DNA from: Flaccisagitta enflata
Lineage: Eukaryota > Chaetognatha > Sagittoidea > Aphragmophora
Length of the DNA stretch: 64,000 nt
Assembly: GCA_965153355.1 (NCBI GenBank)
Contig: OZ231127.1
Coordinates: 92,442,001 to 92,506,000 of the forward strand
Reading direction: 5' to 3'
The position numbers and the translations under genes were made by a program. Of this stretch, positions 1 to 11,660 are shown one piece after another. Position 1 is the first letter of the stretch. Each line of letters begins with the position of its first letter. The notes under the pieces are model-generated. The model was not told the DNA's origin. It saw only the letters and a program-made list of their open reading frames with translations, and ran no database searches.

Positions 1-896
1 TGAAGTGTTGTTTTTGTTATTCTGCCTCCTCTTGTTGTTGTTGTTGCTTTTTCAATCAACAAATCCGCCACAAAAGATTGTTATCTTGTTTTCTTAACCT
101 AAAAAAACAAGGGTCCAAGTCGAAATATTTGTGCCAGTTCAAATCAATTTTAAACTCAGAATCTGGCGTAAAAGAGCGAGAAAAATAATGATCGAAATGA
201 TGGACGTAAGTATTAATGTTTCAATGTGGGTGTCTAAGTGAGCATAGTAGGACTGAACTGACAGGAACATTCGTATATGACAGTTTAAAGGATTGGGGAG
301 ATATTTCTCAGATTACAGCTTTGGTTACAGAGAGCCATTCTTTGCTTTTGATTTTACTTTTCTGTGTTTTTTAGATGCGTCCTCGCATCTCAATTATAGG
401 CTGTGTCCGTTGGTCTGTTGGTTGGTCTGTCTGTCGGTCGGTAACGCTTTCGTAAAAATCACAGAATCTTAGGTTTTTAGATGCGTCCTCGCATCTCTAT
501 GTTTAAGACTTTTTTTCTTTTAGGGATTCAAAGCTACACTCTTTTTGTTTTATAAGGACCAGTAACAGTTTTTGAGGCTGGGATGTCCTTAAATTTTTCC
601 AGATTTTAGGCTGAAATGTTTTAAGCATTATCCTTAATGTTTCTTTGATGTTTTATCACCACAAGGAGAGGAAGATGTCCATATATGATATTCATCATGT
701 AGTATTTGATAATTCAAATATATTGTTCTGCTCATTGTTCATTGTCAAATGTTACTTAGATATCTCTTCGATAATAGATAAAACAATTTTGTACCTTTAA
801 TTGCCAACAAGTCCCATAAGTGTCAGCAAGTCATGCCATCATTGAGGCCTCTTTCAGCATCTTGTGACTAACCTCTTTCAGCATCTTGTGACTAAC
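1..896. repeat. Left arm of inverted duplication
   Basis: Read backwards, this stretch matches 13590-15424: the (GTT)n next to position 1 mirrors the (CAA)n near 15400, and both arms end in a block containing GTTAGTC.CAAGATGCTGAAAG. The left arm starts at the window edge, so its true length is unknown. It lacks about 1 kb present in the right arm (about 13730-14783) and contains a HINE insertion (371-498) that the right arm lacks. On the minus strand it is the first part of the intron after CSGALNACT exon 2. It is noncoding. Confidence 0.85.
371..498 (+). mobile_element. HINE-like element with a hairpin at both ends
   Basis: The perfect hairpin AGATGCGTCCTCGCATCT occurs at 373-390 and again in direct orientation at 479-496, with a GTCY-type microsatellite (GTCCGTTGGTCTGTTGG...) and GGTAACGC between them. 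The corresponding point of the other inverted-duplication arm (about 15060) lacks the insert, so it arrived after the duplication. It may be a truncated copy whose second hairpin came from an adjacent insertion. Confidence 0.75.
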
Positions 897-1071
897 CTTT
901 AATCGCTAAGAAGTCGGATCGGTACTGACAAGTCATGCCATAACCAAAGTCTCTCCACCATCCAGTGTCTTTGGAGATGACAAGCTGTTCCAACTCTGGA
1001 GGAATCGGAACATCGTGGAGTGAGTAGACGATATTCGGATTGTACAAGGAGAAGAGAATCGGGTAGTAAAC
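897..1071 (-). CDS. CSGALNACT: Chondroitin N-acetylgalactosaminyltransferase, exon 2
   Basis: This 175-nt exon has an acceptor (CATTTGCAG on the minus strand, just above 1071) and a donor GTTAGT (891-896). It encodes [16 protein letters not shown] through [17 protein letters not shown] to LAIK plus one base. Exon 1 ends in phase 0 and this exon ends in phase 1, which fits the exon at 18219 on the opposite strand exactly. The FYPxLF...YNP and [16 protein letters not shown] blocks are characteristic of CSGALNACT1/2. No compatible downstream exon exists on the minus strand within the window. Confidence 0.9.
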
Positions 1072-1340
1072 CTGCAAATGGGATACGGTAAGAAACATAA
1101 TTTCGGCCGCAGCGTTTTGGTTTCAAAAGTAATTGTTGTTGAAGTTGATTTTGTTGTTGTAGCTAATTTTGTTGTTTTATCGGTTGTTTGTGTTACAGAT
1201 GTTTTTAGGTCCTGTGGGGGAGGTGTTTGTTGTTGTTGGAGGTGGATGAGGGGTGTCGTTGTTGTTTTTAAATCAAATTAATGTCTGTTGTTGTTGTTGT
1301 TATTTCATTTTCCCCATCTTCTCCTTCTTCTTCTCCTTCT

Positions 1341-1691
1341 TCTTTTTCTTCTTTATCTTCCGTTCTTTATCTTCTGTTCTTCTTCTTTATCTTCTGTTCT
1401 TCTTCTTTATCTTCTGTTCTTCTTCTTTATCTTCTGTTCTTCTTCTTTATCTTCTGTTCCTCTTCTTTATCGTCTGTTCCTCTTCTTTATCGTCTGTTCC
1501 TCTTCTTTATCGTCTGTTCCTCTTCTTTATCGTCTGTTCCTCTTCTTTATCGTCTGTTCCTCTTCTTTATCGTCTGTTCCTCTTCTTTATCTTCTGTTCT
1601 TCTTCTTTATCTTCTGTTTTCCTTCTTTATCTTCTGTTCTTCTTCTTCTTCTTCTTCTTCTTCTTCTTCTTCTTCTTCTTCTTCTTCTTCT

Positions 1692-1725
<34 letters not shown>

Positions 1726-1730
1726 TATCT
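1341..1730 (+). repeat. Pyrimidine minisatellite and (TTC)n
   Basis: Around twelve copies of a 20-nt unit (TTCTTCTTTATCTTCTGTTC, with C/G variants in the middle copies) run into a pure TTC microsatellite of about 90 nt. It lies in the intron between CSGALNACT exons 1 and 2. On the minus strand it is purine-rich. Long S/F/L ORFs here are products of the repeat, not genes. Confidence 0.95.
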
Positions 1731-1817
1731 TCTGCTTTAATTCTTCTTCATTTCTTCATTTCTTCATTTCTTCTTCTTCTCCCCCCTCCTCCCTAAACCC
1801 TTTCACTCATGACATAC

Positions 1818-4121
1818 CTTTTCTCCCGGTCTCGTATTCTGGCGACATCTATCAAGAAACTCCGCGTTGAAGATGATATCCACGTCACAAAGAAACATGA
1901 GAACATCTTTGTGTTTATGAGCCGCGCTACCTCCTCCTCCTCCTCCTCCTCCGCCGCCCATTGCGGCTCCGGCGCCAGAGCCAGATCCCCAGGCCTCGAC
2001 GCCGACTTGCAGTCCTTTGCCTCTGGAGAAAGTCGAGTCACTCACAGTCACGAGTTTTAGAGCTTTAAAAGAGTACATTTTGGAAATTCCTCCCAAAATA
2101 TTCGTGACTTCTTTCAAGCCCGGCTCGCCGAAATAAACGACGGTTAAATAAACTCTTTTGTCTTGTTTTATGCAAATACGGACGAATTTCTCCATGAAAG
2201 ACCGAAATTTGTCTATACGGCCGCTTAATGGTAAAATGAGATTGATCCACGGTTTATTGTTTAGGTTGTTATCGTTGAAGGATGTGGACGAAGTGATTGA
2301 GGAGTGCGCTGCGGATGCCGAAGATGCCGATGAGCCGTCGACGACCGAAGCGGAAGCGGCTGATAAAGATGTAAATGAGTTTTGAACTAATTGGAGCGGC
2401 GCGAAAGGCCGAAATAAAGTCACTTTTTTTAGTCGTGAACTGTCCAAAGATGATGTTCCCGATGTAGATGATGATAAAGGAGATGAGGCAACTGTAGAAA
2501 CGCCAACTCCTCCTCCTCCTCCTCCCCTCAGATTGGGCGATGTAGTGACGTCACCGCCATAAGCGTAAAATTGAGTCTTATTAATATGCTTCTTGTCGCC
2601 GTCGTTGTTGTTGACAAGAGCATCAGCGTCAGGAATTGGGGGTTGTTCCTGCAACGACCCTCCCTTGGGAGACCGGAAGTAGAGTTCGTAATGAGTGCCG
2701 ACTCCCGGCTCGGTGCGGAAAATCCCCTCGACAAAGTCTTCATTCACGAACGTGTGCTGCAGGATGTCGTCTAAATCGACGTTTTTATCATTGTTGTTAT
2801 GGTTGTTTTTGCCATTTTTGCCGCTGCTGCTGTTTTTGTGATTGTTGAGATTGTTGTTTTTAGAATCATGGTCGTCGTCGTTGTCGCGATCGTCCATATC
2901 ATCGTCAAGGACGTGTCGATGATTCAGAACTTCAATCCCTTTCGCGACCACTTGGAGAATCTCTTTCTTCCTCAACCCGATCGGCTTCTCAACGACCCTT
3001 CTCCCCAAACCCGGATCTACTAAGAATAATCTCGTCAGCGTGAATCTGTTGTAAGGAATGACTTCGTATTCTGTGCGCATGGCCTGCCCATGGAGAATCT
3101 CAGATTCCTCCAGCTTGGCGTCGACGAATTTGTTGATGTCGACTTTGGAGTTGACGAGCCGTTGCTCGTCCAAGAGCGACAACTGTGGCGGAGGCGGTCC
3201 TTCGATTCCAGATTGACGGACGAAGTTGTGGAAGTCGTGCTGCGGAGATCCACCACCACCACCTCCTCCTCCATTACCACCGCGTTGATTCTTGCCACCA
3301 CCACCACCAACGTCGCCGTTGCTGTCGCTGTTAAATCTGTGGTTATTTGCAGCAGCAGACTTGTCGGCGATTTGCTGTCGCAAAGCCTCAATTTGTTGCC
3401 GCAATTTGGAGATTTCACCGCGATGCAGCTCCTCGCGCTGCGCCAACAGATGCCGCAGATGATCCGTCTGTTGCTGCAATTGCTGCGTCTCTTGCAGCTG
3501 CAGCAACGATTCGTCGACGGCCACCGATTTACCGCCGCGATGTTTCGACGAGGATGATGACGAGGCCTTCCGCTTGTTGCTTCCGCCGCCGTCTCCACGC
3601 GCTATATGCCTCGAGTTGACGCTTTTGTCATTCTTAGCGTCCAGAAAACCTTTTTTGTCTTGATTGTGATTGTCATCATTGTCATCTTCGTCGTCATCGT
3701 CATCATCGATAGAATTGTCATGGTTGTTCTTATTAGCAAATTGGCGGCGTTGATTCATTTTCGACGCCGCTGCGACGCCGCCGCGGCTGCGAGGATGCCG
3801 ACCGACGCCAGCAGCGGCGCCACCGAAAGCGTGATCCGACGCAACGCCTCGTGATCCACTGCCGCTAGCGTGACGCCGGATTCCTCCGAGGACGCCACCA
3901 CCGCGGTTGGCGCCACCATGAATAACCTTACCGTCTTTAACGTCGTCGTTGTCGTCGTCGTCGTTGTTGTTGTTCCGGTCGACTCCGATGCGGTCGTCAA
4001 CGTCTTGATCTAAATTGAGTCCGCATTTTCCGATGAAAACCATCGTCATGCAAGTCACAAGCAGCAACGCCAACAGCACACGGGTCAAAGCGCGAGAAAA
4101 TGCCCGGGAATGCTGCATCAT
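1818..4121 (-). CDS. CSGALNACT: Chondroitin N-acetylgalactosaminyltransferase, exon 1
   Basis: This exon encodes 768 residues from a start codon at 4119-4121 to the donor GTATGT at 1811-1817, phase 0. Residues about 12-32 (LTRVLLALLLVTCMTMVFIG) form one N-terminal membrane anchor, as in type II Golgi glycosyltransferases. A low-complexity Asp/Asn/Gly/Ser stem follows, with a Q/L-rich coiled coil near 205-255 (LRQQIEALRQQIADK). The catalytic domain begins near WINLILPLSGRIDKF and contains CDVDIIF (DxD at about 746-748), which binds the metal and UDP-GalNAc. Family enzymes transfer GalNAc to glucuronic acid to start or extend chondroitin chains. The exon exceeds a whole vertebrate CSGALNACT (about 530 aa) because of simple-sequence inserts; one Gly-rich insert lies inside the catalytic domain, just before the DxD. 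It sits on the opposite strand from exons 3-4. Confidence 0.9.
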
Positions 4122-5179
4122 TTTGGATTTTTTGTTTTTGTTTGTTTGTTTGTTTGTTTTGTTCTTTTTTGATATTTTGCTTTGTTTTTGTTTTTTTGTC
4201 GTTTTAATTCATTAACGGGAAATCCCAGACAGCGTATATGATGGTAGGATATGTGAGTATTTCAACGCAAAGTTGAGAGGACAAGGAGAGGTTGTGAATG
4301 TGATGTACGTTTTTGTCTAACTCTAAGTCAGGCTTTTGACCTTTCAAACTTTTGACTTCACAGGTTTTTTTTCTGGTCCTTGCTTTTTTTTAAGTTTTTT
4401 TTTTTTTTTTGTTAATCTAATCTCTTGTTAATCTAATCTCTTGTTAATCTAATCTCTTTTTAAGGGCGTGTGTTTTTATTACCTTCCCACTTCATGTCAT
4501 GCTTATATGAGTGTAAAAAAAAACAACCGCTGTAATGTTTTTTCTTTTTAGTGAGAAAATCCATGACAAACTTGACAGTTGTGCACGCTAGAAGGAAGAT
4601 CGCCCTGACATTCATTTCTTAATCCATTTTGCATTAATAGAGAGTGTTTTTGATTGCGTAAGTGTCTTTTTTGTTTTTAGTACATTTCTGTTTGTTTCTT
4701 TTTTGTTGTTTTTTTTTCGGGCGACCGGTGATTTTTTTTCTTTCGCGACGAAAATAAAAACACTTCCGACATCCGTAAAACCGGGGATCAGCGGGCGGTT
4801 TCGATGACACTCATTAGGGGCCTCTTCCTCCTCCTCTTCCGCCTTATCTCTCATCTTCCTCCTCCTCCTCCTCCTTGTTCGTCTCCTTGTTCGTCTCCTT
4901 GTTCTTTCTCATTTTCCTTCTTGTGAATTTGTGTGTAATGTGTACAATGTCCACTCGGCTCAGATCTCTCTCAGCTTTTAAGCTTCCGAGGGAGAAAAAG
5001 GCAAGAGACAGTTTTTATTTCACGCTGAGACTCCGTCCTGCGTCTGACCCTTTCACTGATTTCTTGATTTCGTCTCACTTGAAGTTAAGATTAATTACAA
5101 GTCAAGAAAAGAAGGAAAATCTAGATTTATTTCAACATGCAATATATGCACTCAAAGTCATGCCGGGGGAGAAAGAAAG

Positions 5180-5213
<34 letters not shown>

Positions 5214-5756
5214 TTGCGCGAGTGTTTGCGTGTGCGAGTGTGTGTTAAATCATGGCTTTAAATATGCAAGAAAACCAAGGCCAACGATGTGTCCTCTATG
5301 AATGAGCATTTTTCATAAAAACATTCTCAATAAATATACATTTTTTTATAAATAATGCATGAATGAATGAATACATGAATAAATGAATGTATGAATAAAA
5401 GAATGGGTGAGAGAGTATATTGCTGGTGCCTTTTGGATTTCATAATCTAAATGTTAGGATAACGAACAGACCGACCGACCAACCCATCTAAAAAGGGAAA
5501 GAAAAAGGACTAAGGTGGCGTCGAGAGACTTTTTTCATTGATGTATGCTTGAGTGTTGTTGAGGGGGTTGGGGTGTGCACGGGGGATGGATTGTCTCAGA
5601 ATGACCTCATATCATCCCCTTGAGCTTGCCGCGGTTTTTTACGCGGGGCATTGTGTATATAAGTGGGAAAACATCATTGATGGCCACTCCAGGGCCCCCC
5701 TGAGTTAGGCCACCTCGCCAAAGTTGGCCAAAATGGCCCAAAAAGAGCCAAAATTG
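4122..5756. other. Noncoding region 5' of CSGALNACT exon 1
   Basis: No supportable exon is seen. The stretch holds T-rich runs (4130-4210, 4370-4400), a tandem TAATCTAATCTCTTGT (about 4412-4455), CCT-rich sequence near 4830-4875, a (GT)n at about 5178-5205 and ATGA-rich repeats at 5360-5405. The promoter of CSGALNACT would be expected on the minus strand upstream of 4121, but no clear core-promoter motif can be identified. Confidence 0.5.
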
Positions 5757-5837
5757 ATGTGGGTGTGGATGGGGGTTGGATGCCCCTGCCCACCCGTCCA
5801 CAACGATATTGTGATCCCGCGTCGCGTCACTTGTTGT
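5757..5837 (+). mobile_element. HINE-like 3' tail fragment
   Basis: This matches the 3' tails of the copies at 9126 and 21637: GGATGGGGGTTGGATGCC, then CCCTGCCCACCCGTCC, ACAACGATATTGTG and a terminal GCGTCACTTGTT. The hairpin end is not visible. Confidence 0.6.
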
Positions 5838-6301
5838 TTGTTTGTTTTTTTTTTTTTCGTTGAAAGAGTTAAATCCGAATTGTATGTATCTATTTCCATG
5901 ATTTTAATGAGTTGTATTCGTCTTCCTGTTTTAACGATCCCCAGATCCCAGATTAGATCCCAGGATAGATCTCAATGATCCTTGGGAGCTTTTACGTGGA
6001 CAGCTGCTTCCTCCTTTTCTCTTTAATCACACATCTATTCTTTTTTTTTCTATCACTTTTTTCTTTCTTTCTTTTGATGCCCGTTTTTTTTTTTTTTTTT
6101 TTATGTGTGAAACACCGGCAGTTCTCTTTCAAGAGAGAAAGTTGATGAAATTAATTAAAATTGGCCGTAAGACGAGACCAATGGCTTAATAGTGTACGGG
6201 TGTTTCGTGCCCTCAACAATTGCACAACCCCGAAAATTTAAATTATGATTTCATTCTTCGCGTGAATCTGAAGGTTAGTCAATTGGTCGGAACCTTTTTA
6301 T

Positions 6302-6597
6302 GTGCGTCTTCGGACAGCTTTAAGGGGTCATGTCTGTCCGTTGGTTAGTTGGTCGGTTGGTCGATAGGTCTGTCCATCACGCAAAATTAAAAACCGCGCA
6401 AAAAAGAGAATCCTATGTCTTTCTTCATTCCTGATACCTCTCATCCTATCACGCTTCATTTTCATTCAGTCGTTCATTTATTCATTCATTCATTCATTCA
6501 TTCATTCATTCATTCATTCATTCATAACGTTCATTTATCAAAAACGTTCGTTCATTCATTCACAATCAGCGAGGCGCACATAACTTGGCCTTGTTTG
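6302..6597 (+). mobile_element. HINE-like element with (ATTC)n core
   Basis: A degraded hairpin (GTGCGTCTTCGGACAG) is followed by GTC-rich microsatellite, ACGCAAAATT..AACCGCGC, a (CATT)n tract (about 6478-6525), TTTATCAAAAACGTTC and the tail GAGGCGCACATAACTTGGCC-TTGTT. Layout and tail match the copy at 25937-26227, which has the same (ATTC)n core. Confidence 0.75.
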
Positions 6598-6747
6598 GAT
6601 GAGAGTCTTTTAACTTCTATTTCAATATCTTTCAGGTCACATAAATCATTTGTTCAAGTCATGGTAGACATTCAAGCCCATTACGTTAAAATTGCTAATA
6701 TAATCCTAAAAATGCTGAGAATCATTCACTGCCAATATTGTATTTTC

Positions 6748-7102
6748 TTTGCGTCCTCTGTAAGAGGTCAGATCTGTCCGTCAGTTGGTATGTCTGTCCG
6801 TCAGTCGGTATGACCGTCAGTCAATATGTCTGTCCGTCAGTCGGTTTGTCTGTGCGTCACGCAAACGTCAGAACCGCGCAAAAAATCCAATTTCGTCGTC
6901 TCTTTTTTATGCCATGCCTGTGACCTTTTATGCCCACCCTCAAGTACCCACAAGTACCCACAAGTCACCTTTCATGCCCACCCTCAAGTACTCACATGCA
7001 TTTCAAACTAATCGTTCGTTCAATCAACCACCCATTCATATCATTCAATCACAAATTCTAAATCAGTAAGGCGCGCACATTTTGGGCGTAACACGCCTTA
7101 TT
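6748..7102 (+). mobile_element. HINE-like element, degraded
   Basis: It starts with TTGCGTCCTCTGTAAGAGG and tandem GTCCGTCAGTYGGTATGTCT units, and ends with TCAGTAAGGCGCGCACATTTTG, the same tail block as the neighbouring copy. The interior holds CCCACCCTCAAGTA repeats. Confidence 0.6.
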
Positions 7103-7359
7103 CGACACATCAGAACAAAAACCTCACCAAACTAATGACAAGAATGGACCTAACAACAAGTTTGTCATCCGAGACAAGAAAAAAACGAAGTTTAAACGGT
7201 AAAATGATGACAAAATGACAACATCTGTTTCACCTTTTGATGAACTTGTCAGTCTTGTCACGCATCAAAGATTTAAGATTGATGGGAATTCTTATGGCAA
7301 ATATCTTATGTCTTAATACACCGCCACAATTAACCGATCTCATAACTCACAATTTGATA

Positions 7360-7537
7360 GATAACAAGGCCGTATACACGGCTGCCTAAGTCGCTTGCGG
7401 GTGGGAATGGGCAGTGATGAAAAAGAACAAGCAGTTGGGCAGGAGCAGTGAAGCAAAAACTGTCTGTAAACGCCAAAGAAGCGTGACCAGACCGACCGAC
7501 AGAGCGAGTTATAGAGTCGCGTGCACACGACTAAAAA
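7360..7537 (-). mobile_element. HINE-like element, full structure
   Basis: In reverse orientation it reads AACAAGGCCGTATACACGG, TCGCTTGCGGGTGGG, GGGCAGGAGCAGTG, ACCAGACCGACCGACAGAGC and ends with hairpin GAGTCGCGTGCACACGACT followed by AAAAA. Tail and hairpin lie about 170 nt apart, which is the standard short form of the family. Confidence 0.85.
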
Positions 7538-7558
7538 CGAACTTTATGCGTTGTGTCA

Positions 7559-7593
<35 letters not shown>

Positions 7594-9125
7594 CGTTGTT
7601 CCGTAATACTTTTTCGACGTTAACAGGCATTTGTTTCATCTCGAATGAGACATTACTCATTAACAGGATGTGCAAAAAATTTGGCAAAAACAAAAAAGCA
7701 CAAAAAACACACTTCGTGATGGCCCAGTAACACAAAATTTGTGGTGAAGCCTCCTAGATGTTAGAATGTGCAGTTTTTTTTTAAGAACAAAATTGGTTGG
7801 CAAAGGAATGAAAAATGCTCTGGTCAAACTTTCCCATTTCTTAGAATTTTTACCAGTAAAACAAAACTGAAGGTATCAATCACTAAGCTTACTATTACAT
7901 CCAAATCAGTATCTCAAAGTGGTCAATTTATTGAGGGGTAATCATTATCGAAGCAGTGCAGTCATTATGACTCAAAATTTGCTTAAAACAGTTGTAAAAA
8001 ATCAGATAAAATAATTTGAAAGTCACTCTCAATTTTGTTTTGTTTATCAGAATTGATTTTCCCATGACCACCATAAATGGACCTTTCCTCACCTCCATTG
8101 ACTTTAATTTCCTTTGCCTGTGGGCAAATAGATATATGAAACTAACCAACCCTTATATCAAAGCTATATTTTGATTCAAAAAATTGTTTGAAAGCAGTCA
8201 AAAATTGTTCTTAGTGAAATTTTGCCAATTTTTTTGCACATGCTGTTAGCCTTTTTCTGTTTAAATACAGGGCCTTGTTTTGTAGTAGAAAAGCAAAGTA
8301 AGCAGAGAAATATGTTATATGTTTTGTGTTTTATGATTTATGTCTTTGTCTTATGTTTTATGTTTTATGTTTTATGTTGTTTGTGTTTGTTTGTGTGTGT
8401 GTGTGTTAGTGTTTGGTAGCAACGTTGTTCATCTTTCATATGTTATATGTTATATGTTATATGTTATCATAAAACATTATAACCGGCGGACATTTGTCCA
8501 ACTGTTTTTTTTTTCTTTACATATTTCGTGTCACTGTCAACGTTTAGATTTATGCTCAAGTTTCAACACTTTAAATTTTGAAATTTCAATTTTGACCTTC
8601 TCGGACCTTAGCTTGGGGCATTCTTTGAGTCTTCAATCTTTTTGTCATTGTCACCCTTACAAGACGACAGCATGGTCATCGTCAGTACCATAACCGTCAT
8701 CGTCATCGTCATCGTCATCATCATCATAATCATTATCATTATCATCATCATCATCATTGTCATGGTCGTCGAGACTAATACCCTCACCGGCTCACACGAA
8801 TCACTGAAAAGTGGCACCCCCAATAAGCCTTTGAACCCCGCCAAGACTCGGCCTTTTATCGCATTTGGTCCCCTAAAACCATTAATGGTTGGGAAATTTA
8901 GGGCAAGAAGTTTTAAGAGCTGCTTTATGTTTAGTTTTAAGCCCCATTAACGTGAAAAGTCGTAACATTCAAGGGCTTAAGATTAATTGATTTATTTCCA
9001 AATCTATACTCGAGTATAAAACGCCAACCATTTAAGCCGGGTTGAATTATATTATCGGCAGAAAAAAAGCTAAAACCAATCGGAGGAGAACAAAAGGAAT
9101 GAACGAGTGAATTTTTTCATTGTTT
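7538..9125. other. Noncoding, AT-rich with simple repeats
   Basis: No gene is supported. There is a (CTGT)n at about 7558-7592, TTATGTTTTATG repeats at 8320-8385 with TATGTTATATG at about 8440-8465, a short GT run near 8392-8408 and (ATC)n at 8690-8762. Short ORFs here are repeat-derived or random. Confidence 0.6.
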
Positions 9126-9356
9126 TTTAGTTGCGGACACGCAACTCTATAAGAGGCTTTGTCCGTCTGTCCGTCCGTCCGTCCGTCCGTTGGTCCGTCC
9201 GTGAGTCCGTGGCGAATGAGTCAAAGAGTGGAAAAATGTGAGTATTAGATACTCTATGTGAATGTTTGTGTGTGGGGTCGAGGGTTGGGATGTAGATGGG
9301 GGTAGGATGCCTCTACCCACCCCTCCGCAACGATAATGTGGCCCCGCGCCACTAGT
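9126..9356 (+). mobile_element. HINE-like element, AGTTGCGGAC subfamily
   Basis: Hairpin AGTTGCGGACACGCAACT is followed by CTATAAGAGGCTTTGTCC, (GTCC)n, an internal GTGGGGTCGAGGGTTGGG segment, and the tail CCCACCCCTCCGCAACGATA ending GCGCCACTAGTTTTT. The tail repeats the left hairpin arm in reverse complement (CCGCAAC). Confidence 0.85.
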
Positions 9357-9514
9357 TTTTCATACTTAGTGTCAAAATGATTTCACGGCACTGTTCAGAT
9401 ACATGCACAGATAGACGTCAGATAGATATACAGATAGATACCGAAACTCATTTAAGAAGCTTGATGGCACCAATTTGCGTAAAAACTCGGCTCATCTCCC
9501 ATCTTTGATCATAG

Positions 9515-10012
9515 ACAGTCAGTGGACAAAACACAATAGGTATATATATCACTCCGTTGGTTTTGATCCAACCTACGATCAAACAACAGAACGTCAGAAA
9601 ACAACCGCTATTGAAATTACAGCCGCTAAATCGTAGTTGGCAAAATCTAACTTTCACCAATAGATCACCTGCAGATTCATAATCCTATGACATTCTGAGA
9701 AGCTGATACGTCATAACATATATTTCTATATGAAAATTTTTTTCTATAAATGTTTAATTTAAATATAATGACATTAAATAAATATTTCTTATAAAAGTGA
9801 TAAGTCATGACATGTCAAACTTCTCATTTTCAGATCGAATCTGCAGGTCTCATTCTTTTTGGTGAAAATGAGATTTTTGCCAATTTTGTAACTGAACAGC
9901 CGGCTGTAATGTCAACAACCAGTTATTATTAACAGCATTCTGTTTAACATCAGCGGGTTCAATCAAAATCAACAGAGTGATATATATACCTATAGTGTTT
10001 TGTCCGCTGACT
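9515..10012. mobile_element. Palindromic MITE (Tc1-like ends)
   Basis: Terminal inverted repeats of about 40 nt run CAGTCAGTGGACAAAACAC inward on the left and its near-complement ACACTATAG...CTGACTG on the right, followed on the right by TA. A second nested pair, CTGCAGATTC at about 9668 and GAATCTGCAG at about 9836, lies in the centre with TATTTCT..ATAAA arms. It has no coding capacity, so it is probably a foldback or Tc1/mariner-type MITE. Confidence 0.7.
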
Positions 10013-10216
10013 GTAGAGGCCTATTGTCTGAGTCTAATCACCCTCACCCAAACTAAGCCATTTGTCTGAGTCTAATCACCATGAATTTCCTCCTCATTAA
10101 GCATATTGTTGTGAGCAAACTTTTTTCCACCGATGGAAGATGACTTTCCTACTCTTCTCTTATCCTTTTTTCTTCATCCTTAACTTCATTAAAGTTTTCT
10201 TACAAGTAACTGCCTT

Positions 10217-10412
10217 TTTAAGTCGCATGCACGCGATTCTATAACCCGCTACGTCGGACAGTCTGTCGGTTGGTCCATGGCCGTTAGCTTTCTCCGCATT
10301 AAGGGTTGATTTGTGCATTATTGCTCCTGCCCAAATGCTTGGGGTAGCCTTTCTTTATCACTGCCTCTGCCCACCCGCACGCGACTTGGGTAGCCGTGTA
10401 TACGGTCCTTTC
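10217..10412 (+). mobile_element. HINE-like element, AGTCGCGTGC subfamily
   Basis: Hairpin AAGTCGCATGCACGCGATT is followed by CTATAACCCGCT, GTCTGTCGGTTGGTCC, CTGCTCCTGCCCAAATGC, then CTGCCCACCCGCACGCGACT and TTGGGTAGCCGTGTATACGG. The 3' GCACGCGACT is the complement of the expected left hairpin arm. Confidence 0.85.
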
Positions 10413-11128
10413 AGATACATCATCGCATCTACAAAAGATAAAGTCTATTGCTCTTGCGTTTGGTTGCTTCATATAACGGGTGGTCAAAAAAAAAGTGACT
10501 TTTTCATTTTCTCATATCTTTTGTAAAAAAATATTTAGGATAAAATTTCTTTTTTTGCCAATAAGATATGGTGCAGGAGAATTTTTTCCATTATTATGAT
10601 TTTTTCACATTTTGTGTACATGTCAAATTATTTACAAAAAACTGATTTTAATTTTGGACCACCTTGATTTTTACCAAAAATTTTCTGCAAAAAAATTGAA
10701 ATCTTTTTATAGATTCACTATTCATAGTTTACTATGACTCAAAACCTTGAAAAAAACCGAGAAAATTATAATAATAACAAACATATACAAAAAAAAAAGA
10801 TACTTCTAAAAACATCATCTTTTTTACCAAATCTCTTAAACTGCTCTCGATGTTTATAAATAATTGTATTTATTTGTGCATAATTCATAAACATGATCAA
10901 GTTTAAAACCATTGACCATGATATTATAACTGATTTAAGTAAACATTTCATTTGTATTTCATTACTTTGACCTCATTTTTACAAACCACATAATCTAATG
11001 ATTTCAAATATGGCTTATGTTCATTTTCACGCGACATGGATAGCTATGTATAAAATCCTTTCAGATACATCATCGCATCTACAAAAGATAAAGTCTATTG
11101 CTCTTGCGTTTGGTTGCTTCATATAACA
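10379..11128. repeat. Pair of ~100-nt direct repeats around an AT-rich block
   Basis: A block ending ...CAGATACATCATCGCATCTACAAAAG through GCGTTTGGTTGCTTCATATA occurs at about 10379-10478 and again at about 11028-11128. The first copy includes part of a HINE tail. Between them lies AT-rich sequence with no ORF. This fits a tandem segmental duplication, or an insertion with a long flanking duplication. Confidence 0.75.
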
Positions 11129-11305
11129 TGTTTGCTGTGTATTCCTTTGTCGTAAGTGAAAAAAATCATGACAATGACAGATTCCGTTTTCTCAAAATTC
11201 AGTTATCTTCCGTTTTTTAAACAGAGTTCAATGGCGAAGCAAATCTGCCCATGATACTTCATTGCTAAAGAGACTAAAAATTGCCTTATAAAACCGCTTT
11301 ATAAC

Positions 11306-11472
11306 AAACAAGGCCGGATACACGGCCAATACCAGTCGCGGACGGGTGGGCAGGGATGGAAATGCGCGTTTTAACACTTTCCAACTCGATCACCACGGAC
11401 CGACCGACCAACCAACGGACGATCGGACGGACGGACAAAGCCTCTTATAGAGTCGCTTGTCCGCGACTAGAA
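11306..11472 (-). mobile_element. HINE-like element, AGTCGCGGAC stem variant
   Basis: It starts AACAAGGCCGGATACACGGC, then CAGTCGCGGACGGGTGGGC, ACCGACCAACCAACGGACG, CCTCTTATAGAGTCGC and hairpin AGTCGCTTGTCCGCGACT. Both arms and the 3' copy share the GTCGCGGAC stem. Confidence 0.85.
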
Positions 11473-11660
11473 AGGCCAACTACGCCAAGAGGTGGGATGT
11501 GTGAATCGCCCAACAAATGCGTTACCGACAGACAAACCAACCAACCAATCAACGAACCTAAAAATCATCCTCAGAACAAGAACAAAAATGTTGCGTACAT
11601 TTTCTGTCACACAGATACGCGGTCTAAATAATACAGGAAAAATTTTCTAGTGTCATGAAT

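Noticed and set aside
1253-1870. Long Ser/Phe/Leu-rich ORFs on the plus strand
   Set aside because: They are three frames of one pyrimidine minisatellite, with no unique sequence.
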